Part shown: positions 1 through 8,883 of the stretch, piece after piece
Position numbering within the stretch: position 1 is the stretch's first letter
Layout of the letters: each line of letters begins with the position of its first letter
From: CAZPMT01 sp964587655
GTDB taxonomy: Bacteria; Hydrogenedentota; Hydrogenedentia; Hydrogenedentales; SLHB01
Direction: 5' to 3'
Length of the DNA stretch: 27,018 bases
Assembly: GCA_964587655.1 (NCBI GenBank)
Contig: CAZPMT010000072.1
Coordinates: forward strand, 1-27,018
Position numbers and translations under genes: made by a program
Notes under the pieces: model-generated
Seen by the model: only the letters and a program-made list of their open reading frames with translations
Database searches by the model: none
What the model was told of the DNA's origin: nothing

Positions 1-101
1 ATGTTCCGGCGTTAACCAACTGGAATTATTTGACTTATAACCGGACAGCAGTGATGTGATATGGATAATTGTATGGCGCAAGAGAAGGCCGCGCGCTCCT
101 G

Positions 102-1508
102 CTAAGAAGCGGTCGCTGTGCCGCCTATCGTGAGTTCGCGGATGCGGAGGGTTGGTTGGGCCATGGATATGGGGGCGCCCTGGCCTTCTTTGCCGCAGGT
201 GCCGATGCGGAAGCCGAGGTCCGTGCCGACGGCTTCGATCATGTTGAGGACTTCAGGACCGTTGCCGATTAGCGTGGCGCCGCGGACGGGGGTCTCGGCT
301 TTGCCGTTGTTGATGAGGTAGCCCTCGCGGACCCCGAAGACGAAGTCGCCGTTAAGCGTGTTGACTTGGCCGCCTCCCATAGTCCGGACGAAAAGGCCGC
401 GCTCGGTTGAGGCGAGAATGTCGACGGGGTTGTTTTTTCCCGGCGCGATCATGGTGTTGGTCATTCGTGGTACGGGCTTGTGCTGGTATGACTCGCGGCG
501 TCCGTTTCCCGTCGTCGGCAATCCCATTTTGCGGGCGGTGCGGAGGTCGGTCATGAGACGCACCAACCGGCCGTCCTCGATGAGCACGTTGCGTTGCGTC
601 GGCGTCCCTTCGTCGTCCACGGGCGAAGCGCCCCGGCGGAACGGCAGCGTCCCGTCGTCGACCACGGTGACCTCGGGCGCGGCGATCATCTCGCCGAGGC
701 GTCCGCAGTACTTCGACATGCCTTTGTCGACGAGATCCGCCTCGATGCCGTGTCCTACCGCCTCGTGGATCAGTGCGCCGCCGGCTTCACTGCTGAGGAC
801 GACCGGCATGCGGCCCGTCGGTGCGGGTTGCGCATCGAGCATCAGACATGCCTCGGCGGCGGCGGTCCGTGCCACCGATTCTGGGTCCTCGGTGTCGAAG
901 ATTTCGAAGCCGAGTGTGCCTCCGGCGGGATAGTATCCGGTCTGGATGATGCCCGCCTGCCCGGCGACCACTTGGACGTTGAGGATGATCTGCGGGCGAA
1001 CGTATTCGACAAAGCGCCCGTCGGAATTGCAGATGACGGCCCTGCGGAGGGAATCGGCGTACGAAACGGCGACCTGCACGATGCGCGGATCGTAGGCGCG
1101 CGCGGCCTTATCCGCCGCCGTGACCAACGCGACCTTGCGTTGCGTCGCGATCTCATGGGCAGGGACCTTGACCGGCATGTTGAAGTATTCGGGCTTGAAA
1201 TCGAAGGCGTAGTTCCCCTTGGAGGCCGAAGCGCCGCCGGCGACAATATCGGCCGCTTTCAACATGCCGTCGAGCGACACGTCGTTGGTGTGGGCATACA
1301 GCGTCTCCTCTCCGATCAGCAAGCGGATACCCACCCCGGCGTCGCTTCCAGTCACCACGCGTTCCACTTTCCGGTCCTCGAAACGGATCGTGGTCATCAC
1401 CGTCTCCTCGAGAAAGATCTCCGCCAGGTCGCCCCCATTGGCCAGGGCGCGGGCTAAGATCGCTTCAGCATTGCGGACCAGGTCTGACACGTTTTCCTCC
1501 GTTTCCAT
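102..1508 (-). CDS. tldD: TldD-family metalloprotease
   Basis: 468-residue zinc metalloprotease of the TldD/PmbA (modulator of DNA gyrase) family. In well-studied bacteria TldD and its partner TldE/PmbA form a complex that degrades unfolded peptides and trims modified peptides. The family signature HExxxH is present as HEAVGH at residues 248-253, followed by GIEAD, and the C-terminal Cys-Gly-Lys-Glu-Gly-Gln motif typical of TldD lies near residue 440. The length matches the family (about 460-480). The start at 1508 gives the usual N-terminal extent and has a weak GGAA upstream. No PmbA gene is in the window; it may lie beyond the left edge, where transcription heads. The assignment to TldD rather than TldE rests on the intact zinc motif. 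Confidence 0.95.
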   Translation of the reverse strand: METEENVSDLVRNAEAILARALANGGDLAEIFLEETVMTTIRFEDRKVERVVTGSDAGVGIRLLIGEETLYAHTNDVSLDGMLKAADIVAGGASASKGNYAFDFKPEYFNMPVKVPAHEIATQRKVALVTAADKAARAYDPRIVQVAVSYADSLRRAVICNSDGRFVEYVRPQIILNVQVVAGQAGIIQTGYYPAGGTLGFEIFDTEDPESVARTAAAEACLMLDAQPAPTGRMPVVLSSEAGGALIHEAVGHGIEADLVDKGMSKYCGRLGEMIAAPEVTVVDDGTLPFRRGASPVDDEGTPTQRNVLIEDGRLVRLMTDLRTARKMGLPTTGNGRRESYQHKPVPRMTNTMIAPGKNNPVDILASTERGLFVRTMGGGQVNTLNGDFVFGVREGYLINNGKAETPVRGATLIGNGPEVLNMIEAVGTDLGFRIGTCGKEGQGAPISMAQPTLRIRELTIGGTATAS

Positions 1509-1529
1509 TTTTCCGTTGCGACGCGAGAG

Positions 1530-1558
1530 AGTCTAAACAGTTTACTCTCCTGGTTCAA
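1530..1558 (-). promoter_or_regulatory. possible sigma-70 promoter for tldD
   Basis: On the minus strand TTGAAC (1553-1558) and TAGACT (1530-1535) are separated by exactly 17 bp, about 20 bp upstream of the tldD start. Each hexamer matches consensus at only four of six positions, so this is a weak candidate resting on spacing and position. Confidence 0.3.
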
Positions 1559-1582
1559 AATGATGATTTCACATGTAAGACC

Positions 1583-1611
1583 TTGATTGGACAAAAGATA
1601 GATGATATGTT
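1583..1611 (+). promoter_or_regulatory. possible sigma-70 promoter for the 1723 gene
   Basis: TTGATT (1583-1588), a 17-bp spacer and TATGTT (1606-1611) lie in the AT-richer part of the gap between divergent genes. Each hexamer matches four of six consensus bases. Transcription would leave a leader of roughly 105 nt before the GTG start at 1723. Nothing else is recognised in the 1509-1722 gap. Confidence 0.3.
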
Positions 1612-1722
1612 GACCCTATGGCCCAGAGAGCCGAGACTACAAGGCTGAACCGGAGGGAACCGAGGTTCATCTTGCGGGATCAAGTCTGTAGGTGACGGGC
1701 TGCTTGACAGGAGAACTCGGGT

Positions 1723-4700
1723 GTGACCGTGCGAGGTATATCAAGACTCCTCATGGCGTGGCTGACGGCGTGCGCGATGCTGCTGTTGGCGCGTCCAGCC
1801 GTTGCCGCTTCTGTCACCAAGTTGGATGACAGCGGGGCGGGCTCCCTGCGCCAGGCGATTGCCGATACGGCGGCGGGCGGCACGATCGATTTCGCTGTCA
1901 AAGGCGTCATCACGCTCACGAGCGGCGAGCTGACAATTGACAAGAACCTGATCATCACCGGACCCGGCTCAGGCAATCTCTCCATCAGCGCTGGCAAGAG
2001 CAGCAGGGTCTTCAACATCACCGGCGGCGAGGTGACGATCTCCGGGCTGGCGATATGCGACGGCAGCACGACCGGGAGTCCGGCGCGCGGGGGCGGGATC
2101 TACAACAACGGCAACCTGACCCTCAAGTCCGTCGTGGTGAAGGGCAACGAGGCCGTGGGCGCGGCGGGACAGTGCGGGTATGGCGCCGGGATCTACAACA
2201 ACGCCACGCTGACGGCGGCCAATTGCACTATTACCGGGAACACCGCAAAGGGCGGCGACGGGCCGACCGGCGGCAACGGCGCACGCGGCGGTGGCATTTG
2301 CACTGTGGGGTCGATGACGTTTTCCGCCGGGACAATATCCGGCAACACGGCCGCCGGAGGTAGTTCGAGCGGCCCCGGTCGCGCCGGCGACGGCGAAGGC
2401 GGCGGAATCTTCTGTTACAACAACTGCAAGGTGGTCATTGACGGAACCACCATCAGCGGGAACATCGCGCGCGCGGGCAATTCAAGTGACTCGTCCGGCC
2501 AGGCCGGTTTCGCCAGCGGTGGCGGCGCGATCCAGAACTGGGGGGGCGCTTCGGACACGCGCACGTATACGAATTGCACCTTCAGCGGCAACGTTTGCGA
2601 AGGGGGCACGGGGGGCATGGCGGACAGTTGTTCGCGCGGCGGCGGCGCATGGGAGACATCGACCGCTCAGTTCATCCATTGTACCTTTGCCGAGAACAAG
2701 ACGGCGGGCCGGTTTCAGGAAGGCGGAGGTTTGTATTCCGCGGCCAATTCCGGCGAGGGGCCCGTCATTCAAAACTGTATCTTCGCGGGCAACGCCGCGA
2801 TGAGCGGAGCGGACCTTCGCGGCAACATTCTGTCTAAGGATTTCAACCTGATCGGCGACCCGGCGGGGTGCACGCTGACGGGCGCGGTGGCCCAGAACAT
2901 CGTGGGCAAGGACCCGAAGCTCGGTCCGTTGGCCAACAACGGAGGCCCGAACCAGACGCACGCGGTGACGCCGGGAAGCCCGGCCGTCGACGCCATTCCC
3001 GTGGCGAGTTGTCCTGTCAAGGCCGACCAGCGGGGCGTGGTGCGGCCAATGGGCACGAATGCCGACATCGGGGCCTTCGAAGCCGATACAGTTCCACCGA
3101 ACGTGAAGACCATAACAGCCGCTACCGCAAGCCCGACCAACAGCAAGACTGTCAGCTTCACGGTCGGGTTCGACGAGGACGTGAAAAACTTTGATGCCGC
3201 GGCGGATGTGGCGCTGAAGGAAACGGGCACGGTGTCGCATGCCGGTGTCGCGATCAAAGGAGGACCCCGCGAGTATGCGGCGGATGTTGCCGGCGTCAAA
3301 GGCAACGGCACGATCAGCCTCGCCGTTAACACGAAATCGGACGTGCAGGACCTATCCGGGAATTCCCTCGCGAGCAGCACCGCGAGCGCGCCGCTGACAA
3401 TCGACAATCTCCCGCCGGCGGCGGCCATCGCGCCCGTGACGCCAAATCCAACGAACGCGGACAAGGTTACGCTCTCGGTCAATTTCAGCGAGAACGTGCA
3501 GAAGTTCGATGCGCCGGCCGATCTTACAGTGACCAAGACCGGCGGCGTGGCGTACGGCGCCGTCACGATTGGCGGGGGTCCCCAGAACTACACGGTGGAC
3601 GTGACCGGTATTACAGGCGATGGGACTCTAACGGTTGCGTTGAATCCCAAGTCCGATGTGCGAGACATTTCCGGCAACGCAGTCACCGCGCCGGCCTCGA
3701 GCCCCGCCGTGACAATCGACCACAGCCTGCCGACGGCCACTGTCACTCCCGCTGCGCCCGCCGCGGCGGGCCCCACGAATGCGGATGCCGTCGTCTTCGG
3801 CGTGACCTTCTCGGAGCCGGTAGGATCGTCGTTCGCGCTCGATGACATTGCCTTGACCGGGACCTTGGCGGCGGCCGCGACGGCTCAGATCGGCGGCACG
3901 GACCCGAATTACACGGTGACGGCGACCCCCAGCGATCCGAATGCGAACGGCGATATCGCGATAAGCATCGGCGCGGGCGTTACGGATACGTCCGGAAATG
4001 CGATTGTTCCGGTGGGGCCGGGTCCCAGCATCGTCATCGACAATGCTCCTCCCGCGGTGACGATAGCGCCGGTCGCAGGCAACGCGACGAACGCGGACTC
4101 GTCCGCGTTCACAGTGACGTTCAGCGAACCGGTGGCGCCGGCATTTGCCCTCGACGACCTCTCGTTGACAGGCACGCTGGCAAGTGCGGCGACGGTACAA
4201 CTCAGCGGCGCGGATCCCTCTTACACTGCAACTGTGACGCCCAATGATCCGAACGCGAACGGCACGCTGGGCATCGTCGTGGGAACCGGCATCACGGACG
4301 CGGCCGGAAATGCGCTGTCGGCGGCCGTGACGGGACCTTTGACAACCTTCGACAACGCGGCGCCTACAGTTGCGGTCACCGCGACCACGCCCAGTCCGAC
4401 GAATGCGGACACCGTCGTGTTTGCAGTGACGTTCAGCGAGCCGGTGGCGCCAACGTTCGCCATCGAGGATCTTACGTTGGCGGGCACGCTGGCGGCATCG
4501 GCCAAGGCGGAAATAGGCGGCGCGGATCCTGCCTACGTCGTGAACGTGGCATTGAGCGATCCGAACGCCGACGGCACGATCGGCGTGACGGTGGGCCAAG
4601 ACATCACTGACATCGCCGGCAACAAGCTCACGGCTGGCGGCGCAAGTCCCTTAGTCACGATTGACAATCAGCCGGTGACGGCCACGATAACGCCGACGAC

Positions 4701-5598
4701 CCCGCCGGTTACGGGAGCGGCCACGGTGGCGTACAAAGTGGAACTCAGCAAATCCCTGCCCTCAGGGATCGCGCCCGACAAAGTCGTTGTGACCGGATCT
4801 TTTGCAGGCGCCGCCTCGGCGCAAGTAACCGGACAGGACAATCAGTACGTAGTCACGGTAACGCCCAACGATCCGAAAGCAAGCGGCACGCTTGGCATCA
4901 CGCTTGGCTCGGATGTCAAAGACGCTGCCGGGAACCCCGTCAATGTGCCCGCGCCTCCCGCGAATGTGACGGTGGACAAGGCGCCGCCGACGCTCACCAT
5001 CACTCCCGTCACGCCGAGTCCCACGCGAGCGGACGCCGTCGCGTTCAACCTCGTCTTCAGCGAGCCGGTATCGCCCTCGTTCACGATCGAGGATATTAGT
5101 CTGGCGGGGACGCTCGGGCCCGCCGCGACCGCTCAGCTTGCCGGGTTGGATCCGGGTTACACGGTCGTGGTCACTCCGAACGATCCGAACGCCACCGGAA
5201 CGATTGCAGTTGTGGTGGGCGCGAACGTTACGGACGTCGCCGGGAACGCGCTGGCGGGCCCCGTGACAAGCCCGTTCGTGACGGTGGACAAGACGCCCCC
5301 GGCAGTGAAAATCGATCTCGTCACGACCACCACGACTGGGGCGTCGTCGCTGCTTTTCGGCGTGACCTTCAGCGAACCGGTAGCGCCCACCTTCAACTCG
5401 AACAACCTCGCGCTTGCGGGCACGCTTGCGGCGGACGCCTCCGCGCAGATCGCGGGCGCTGACCCGGTATACAGCGTTACCGTGTCGCTCAAGGATCCGA
5501 ACGCGGGCGGAACGCTTGGGATCGTGATAGGCACGGGCGTGAGCGACGCCGCGGGCAACACGTACCCGGGCGGCGCTTCCGAACTCTACCACAAATAA
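1723..5598 (+). CDS. large secreted beta-helix protein with eight Ig-like repeats
   Basis: 1291-residue exported protein. The GTG start at 1723 has AGGAG nine bases upstream, and a signal peptide ends near ARPAVAA (about residue 29). Next comes the phrase DSGAGSLRQAI typical of this secreted class, then a right-handed parallel beta-helix with repeated GGGIYNN / T(I)SGN rungs to about residue 395. A choice-of-anchor-Q-like module follows (LGPLANNGGPNQTHAVTPGS ... DQRGVVRP ... DIGAFE, to about 450). The rest, about 455-1291, is eight tandem Ig-like modules of roughly 100 residues, each with PTNAD, FSEPV, DPNA(N)G and D(A)AGN landmarks. Module 6 is the most divergent. No C-terminal anchor, transmembrane helix or sorting motif is present; the chain stops just after module eight. 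Probably a cell-surface or released adhesin-like or polysaccharide-binding protein; the substrate is unknown. Confidence 0.9.
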   Translation: MTVRGISRLLMAWLTACAMLLLARPAVAASVTKLDDSGAGSLRQAIADTAAGGTIDFAVKGVITLTSGELTIDKNLIITGPGSGNLSISAGKSSRVFNITGGEVTISGLAICDGSTTGSPARGGGIYNNGNLTLKSVVVKGNEAVGAAGQCGYGAGIYNNATLTAANCTITGNTAKGGDGPTGGNGARGGGICTVGSMTFSAGTISGNTAAGGSSSGPGRAGDGEGGGIFCYNNCKVVIDGTTISGNIARAGNSSDSSGQAGFASGGGAIQNWGGASDTRTYTNCTFSGNVCEGGTGGMADSCSRGGGAWETSTAQFIHCTFAENKTAGRFQEGGGLYSAANSGEGPVIQNCIFAGNAAMSGADLRGNILSKDFNLIGDPAGCTLTGAVAQNIVGKDPKLGPLANNGGPNQTHAVTPGSPAVDAIPVASCPVKADQRGVVRPMGTNADIGAFEADTVPPNVKTITAATASPTNSKTVSFTVGFDEDVKNFDAAADVALKETGTVSHAGVAIKGGPREYAADVAGVKGNGTISLAVNTKSDVQDLSGNSLASSTASAPLTIDNLPPAAAIAPVTPNPTNADKVTLSVNFSENVQKFDAPADLTVTKTGGVAYGAVTIGGGPQNYTVDVTGITGDGTLTVALNPKSDVRDISGNAVTAPASSPAVTIDHSLPTATVTPAAPAAAGPTNADAVVFGVTFSEPVGSSFALDDIALTGTLAAAATAQIGGTDPNYTVTATPSDPNANGDIAISIGAGVTDTSGNAIVPVGPGPSIVIDNAPPAVTIAPVAGNATNADSSAFTVTFSEPVAPAFALDDLSLTGTLASAATVQLSGADPSYTATVTPNDPNANGTLGIVVGTGITDAAGNALSAAVTGPLTTFDNAAPTVAVTATTPSPTNADTVVFAVTFSEPVAPTFAIEDLTLAGTLAASAKAEIGGADPAYVVNVALSDPNADGTIGVTVGQDITDIAGNKLTAGGASPLVTIDNQPVTATITPTTPPVTGAATVAYKVELSKSLPSGIAPDKVVVTGSFAGAASAQVTGQDNQYVVTVTPNDPKASGTLGITLGSDVKDAAGNPVNVPAPPANVTVDKAPPTLTITPVTPSPTRADAVAFNLVFSEPVSPSFTIEDISLAGTLGPAATAQLAGLDPGYTVVVTPNDPNATGTIAVVVGANVTDVAGNALAGPVTSPFVTVDKTPPAVKIDLVTTTTTGASSLLFGVTFSEPVAPTFNSNNLALAGTLAADASAQIAGADPVYSVTVSLKDPNAGGTLGIVIGTGVSDAAGNTYPGGASELYHK

Positions 5599-5634
5599 GC
5601 TTCCAGGCCGTTCATCTCTTGGGGAGCATGAGTC

Positions 5635-7791
5635 ATGTCAGCTATACCGTGGTCCGCGTTGTTCGCGGTAATCTGCTCAGCAGCGCTTGCGCAGGACAAC
5701 CTTAGCGCAGGGCTCATGCGGGAAGAAGACGCCCGGGGACTTCAGAGAGCGAGGCTCGTTCAACGGCAAGTGCTCGCGGACCCGCGCGCCACCACGCCGG
5801 GTATCCGCATGATCATGCGAAAGGGCGCCGGACTCCAAATCAACATCGAAGCCGAGAGCTATTTCATCGAGTCCGCGTTTTCCTTTCCGGGCGAGAAGAA
5901 AATGGGATTCAACCGGTTGACCTGCCTGCCGGAGACCGAGGGGGAGACAGGATGGGCGCCTGAGATCCGGTTAACGCCGCTGGGACAAGAGGTCCACGCG
6001 GAAGGGCAGTTTTATCGCATCGTGCGGCGCATAGTCCAGACGGCAACGCGCGTCGAGATCACCGATATCCTTACCAACAAGACGGACAAGGTCCTCGGCG
6101 TGGCCGTGCATCACGAGATCATCACGCCGGACTATCCGAAAAGGACCTGGCTCGGCGGCATCGAGACGCCGGTGTTGGGAACGGCCGCCTCGGCCGAAAA
6201 CCCCACCGTCTTCGTTACGCAGGAATCGAGCGGCTTGGGCATGGTGGCCGAAGATGACGCGCTGCGACTTCAGCTCGCGCGTAGCGTCCAGGATAACGTG
6301 GTCAAGTTCGGCACGGATCGGCTGGGCCTTGCGCCAGGCGAGAGCTACTCGATGCGTTGGGCGCTGTATCCCGGCCGCGCCACACAGTCCCGTCCAGGCG
6401 CGGCCAGCCGCGCGACACAGTCCGGTCCAGGCGCGGCCAGCCGCGCCGGCTACTTCGATTTCATCAATCAGGTGCGGCGCGACTGGGACGTCAACTTCAC
6501 TGTCGACGGCCCGTTCGATTTCTTTGACACGACACGCGTGAGCACGCCGGAAGGACAGGCCGAAGCGCGCCGCATGCTCGAACGGAAAAAGATGAAGCTG
6601 TTCGCGCTCACGCCATGGTTCGAGTATTACAACGGCTGGACCGTGACGCGCGACGAGTATAAGAAACGGATGCAGGCGGCGCAGGCCTTCATCAAGAGCG
6701 TCGTGCCCGACGCGAAATGCCTCGCCTGCATCGAGACGAACCTTGTCTCAGTGGACCTTTCTTTCTTCAAGGATACGATTCCAAAGGAAGGCTGGCCGAT
6801 TGGGCGCGAACTAGGCGGGAAGTACGGCCAAACGGCGACACGCGAGATGACCGCGTGCGTGGACGCGAGCCCGTGGCGCGACTCGTGTCTCCGCGACGCG
6901 GATGGCAACGTGCTGCTCGATTGCTGGTACGTGCAACACTACGCTTCAAAGCCCGCTCTCAACTTCATGGTGTATCCGACCCTCGACAACCACCGGCATC
7001 AACACATGCTCGAACAGATCGCATGGCTGCTCGATGACCTCGGACTCGACGGCGTGTATATCGATCAATTCAGTCTTTCGTGGAACGACGACAAGACGCG
7101 ATACAGCCGCGAGCGCTGGGATGGCCGCACCGTGAACCTCGGTCCCGACGGGCGCGTAGCGAGCACAATGTGCGATCTCGGCCTGATATCCGCGCCCGCG
7201 CGGCGCGCGTGGGTCGAGGCCGCGCTCAAGCGAGACAAGACAGTGGTGTGCAACACCAACCCGACCGTCTCCGAACTTCAGAAACTCCCTGCGTTCCGCT
7301 TCATGGAGACGCAAGGCTACGAACCCCTCTCAGGCGAAGGCGCGCCCGACATGCAGCAACTAGCGAAAGGACAATTGGGTTCGCCCATCGGACTCGGCCA
7401 CAGCTTCCCCGCAACAGCAGGCGCAGACTTCTTCATGCGCACAGTCATCGCCCACCTCCGTTACGGGATGCTTTACTACTATTACGCAGCCGATTTCCCC
7501 GCCCAAGACACGCCCGAAGGCCGCCCAGGCGGCGAATTCGGCCCCGTCAACCACATGTTCCCATTTACGCCCGTCGAACTCCACGAAGGCTGGGTGTTAG
7601 GCAAAGAGCGCCTAATCACCGCCATCTCCGGCGAGTTCCTCTGGCCCTACGATCGCGAACCCCACATCACCCAATTCGACACCCGTGGCCGCGAACGAAC
7701 CCCCGACGCAACCATCACGAAAAACGAATCCGGCAGCTACCGCATCAACATCAGCCTCCGCAACTGGTGGGAGATTGCCGTGATCGAATAG
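5635..7791 (+). CDS. secreted TIM-barrel glycosidase-like protein
   Basis: 718 residues. GGGGAG eight bases upstream supports the ATG at 5635; the other nearby ATG (5628) is in a different frame. An export signal ends near AALAQ (about residue 20). The N-terminal 250 residues look like a beta-sandwich. The central part carries features of a (beta/alpha)8 glycoside-hydrolase fold: WFEYYNGW, then LGLDGVYIDQF, whose Asp477 is a plausible catalytic or substrate-binding acid, and later TNPTVSELQ and FMETQGYE. The C-terminus (KNESGSYRINISLRNWWEIAV) looks like a closing beta-strand module. I cannot name a GH family. An in-frame 33-bp tandem duplication sits at 6376-6441. The gene starts 36 bp after the upstream secreted protein and is probably co-transcribed with it. 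Confidence 0.85.
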   Translation: MSAIPWSALFAVICSAALAQDNLSAGLMREEDARGLQRARLVQRQVLADPRATTPGIRMIMRKGAGLQINIEAESYFIESAFSFPGEKKMGFNRLTCLPETEGETGWAPEIRLTPLGQEVHAEGQFYRIVRRIVQTATRVEITDILTNKTDKVLGVAVHHEIITPDYPKRTWLGGIETPVLGTAASAENPTVFVTQESSGLGMVAEDDALRLQLARSVQDNVVKFGTDRLGLAPGESYSMRWALYPGRATQSRPGAASRATQSGPGAASRAGYFDFINQVRRDWDVNFTVDGPFDFFDTTRVSTPEGQAEARRMLERKKMKLFALTPWFEYYNGWTVTRDEYKKRMQAAQAFIKSVVPDAKCLACIETNLVSVDLSFFKDTIPKEGWPIGRELGGKYGQTATREMTACVDASPWRDSCLRDADGNVLLDCWYVQHYASKPALNFMVYPTLDNHRHQHMLEQIAWLLDDLGLDGVYIDQFSLSWNDDKTRYSRERWDGRTVNLGPDGRVASTMCDLGLISAPARRAWVEAALKRDKTVVCNTNPTVSELQKLPAFRFMETQGYEPLSGEGAPDMQQLAKGQLGSPIGLGHSFPATAGADFFMRTVIAHLRYGMLYYYYAADFPAQDTPEGRPGGEFGPVNHMFPFTPVELHEGWVLGKERLITAISGEFLWPYDREPHITQFDTRGRERTPDATITKNESGSYRINISLRNWWEIAVIE
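6376..6441 (+). repeat. 33-bp in-frame tandem duplication
   Basis: Two adjacent 33-bp units (6376-6408 and 6409-6441), differing at two positions by my reading, encode RATQSRPGAAS then RATQSGPGAAS. A third unit begins (RAG) and then breaks off. It lies in a Gly/Ala/Arg-rich linker between the N-terminal domain and the barrel of the glycosidase-like protein, so it lengthens the linker by 11 residues without disrupting the frame. Confidence 0.9.
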
Positions 7792-7858
7792 CAGCAGCAC
7801 GGGATTCCGCGGCGCGTAGGGACGACGGGTCCTGCCCGGTTTCACCTACCCTTCAGAC

Positions 7859-8560
7859 TCATTGGAGAGCCTGCGCGGCGGACGGAACACACAACGAGCG
7901 TCGAATCAAGAGATGCACGACATCACGGGCGATGTTCACGCCAAAGTCGACCTCATCAATGTGCTCCATGAGAACTGCCTCCGTGAGATCTGTAATTGGG
8001 ACTCGCCTTGAGAGAGTCAGAGATTTCAGGGGCAGATCAATAACACATCCAATCTTCGCCCTAGCGATCTCAAGATGAACTTGCTGGATAATGAGCTCCA
8101 TCTGGTCTACGGGTAGCTTTTCAAAAGCCGACTTGTCTTCTGCTGACAGTGTAAGTAGCGACTGCAAGGTCAGGTATCGGTCGAGCTTTCTGAGATGCCG
8201 AACGTATATCGGGGTCTTGTTGCCGAGAGTCACGAGGAGCGTAAAGTCGGATTGAGAATCGTCGACCCGTTGCGAGGCTAGCTGGAAATTGTCAAGCCAT
8301 TGCCTTAGCGACGCCTCAATGTTAGCGGGCTCGGTGGCGCCCGCAGGCTGGCCCTCTCTGTGAATCAGATAGAATCCGAGCCCATTAAACACGAATGTGC
8401 CTACCAGCAAGACGGATATTATCTTGTCGCGTGTCGACATACGTGCACGGCTGCCCAGCCCAATTCGTTGCATGACAGTCACGTCGATCTTGAGAAACAA
8501 GAGAACCGCAACGACCGCCTGAACAAGAGCACACGTCAATAACAACACGTTTGAGGACAT
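7859..8560 (-). CDS. two-helix membrane protein of unknown function
   Basis: 233 residues, not recognised. Two hydrophobic segments are visible: residues about 4-25 (NVLLLTCALVQAVVAVLLFL) and about 46-65 (IISVLLVGTFVFNGLGFYLI). They are joined by a short basic loop containing RARMSTRDK. The remaining 165 residues are soluble, mixed alpha-helical in character, with no cysteine pair or catalytic motif I can name. Base composition is less GC-rich than its neighbours. It sits on the opposite strand between the end of the glycosidase-like gene and a degraded copy of that end, so it may have arrived by insertion into a duplicated locus. The ribosome site is poor, so the start is provisional. Confidence 0.7.
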   Translation of the reverse strand: MSSNVLLLTCALVQAVVAVLLFLKIDVTVMQRIGLGSRARMSTRDKIISVLLVGTFVFNGLGFYLIHREGQPAGATEPANIEASLRQWLDNFQLASQRVDDSQSDFTLLVTLGNKTPIYVRHLRKLDRYLTLQSLLTLSAEDKSAFEKLPVDQMELIIQQVHLEIARAKIGCVIDLPLKSLTLSRRVPITDLTEAVLMEHIDEVDFGVNIARDVVHLLIRRSLCVPSAAQALQ

Positions 8561-8624
8561 GGTGACATGGTACTACTGTACGTCTAAGAAGGCAAGTTGC
8601 TCCGCCTGCGTTTGGTCTCGCGTC

Positions 8625-8835
8625 AATGCTTGTAAGAGCGTCCACGCGTCAGTGTGGTTGCGGCGATGAGTACGTCGGGAATCAGCATGCCATGCGATAA
8701 CCGAAATTCCTCTAACAGCGCGACCGTGAAAATCTCCGCAGACGCAACCGTTACGAGAAACGAACCCGGTAGTTGCTGCACCAAGATCACCCTCCGCAAC
8801 TGGTGGGAGATTGCGGTAGTCGAAGAGTGTCTCAT
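8625..8835 (+). pseudogene. degraded 3' copy of the glycosidase-like gene
   Basis: About 90 bp at 8736-8825 closely match 7703-7791. The translations run DATVTRNEPGSCCTKITLRN then WWEIAVVE, against DATITKNESGSYRINISLRN then WWEIAVIE in the intact gene. Weaker similarity continues upstream to about 8650 (AAMSTSGISMPCD against TAISGEFLWPYD). The stop codon of the parent is changed to GAG in the copy, and nothing matching the first 600 residues is present. Interpretation: the tail of a former paralog or of a tandem duplicate, now non-functional. Confidence 0.75.
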
Positions 8836-8855
8836 AGAATCCAAGTGGGGGAATC

Positions 8856-8873
8856 GGGAGCAACCACCTATTC
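8856..8873 (+). repeat. copy of the motif found upstream of the transposase
   Basis: GGGAGCAACCACCTATTC matches 15 of 18 positions with GGGGACAGCCACCTATTC at 14876-14893, upstream of the REP-associated transposase. It lies between the degraded glycosidase copy and the hicA stop. Possibly a footprint of the same mobile family. Confidence 0.4.
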
Positions 8874-8883
8874 TCCTGCCGAG

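Noticed and set aside
594..1457. 287-codon plus-strand frame opposite tldD
   Set aside because: tldD carries intact HEAVGH and family-length homology; the opposing frame has no features of its own.
3628..5592. Long minus-strand open frames opposite the Ig-like modules
   Set aside because: Arg/Gly-rich repetitive translations that mirror the repeat unit of the real plus-strand gene, with no start signal and no domain.
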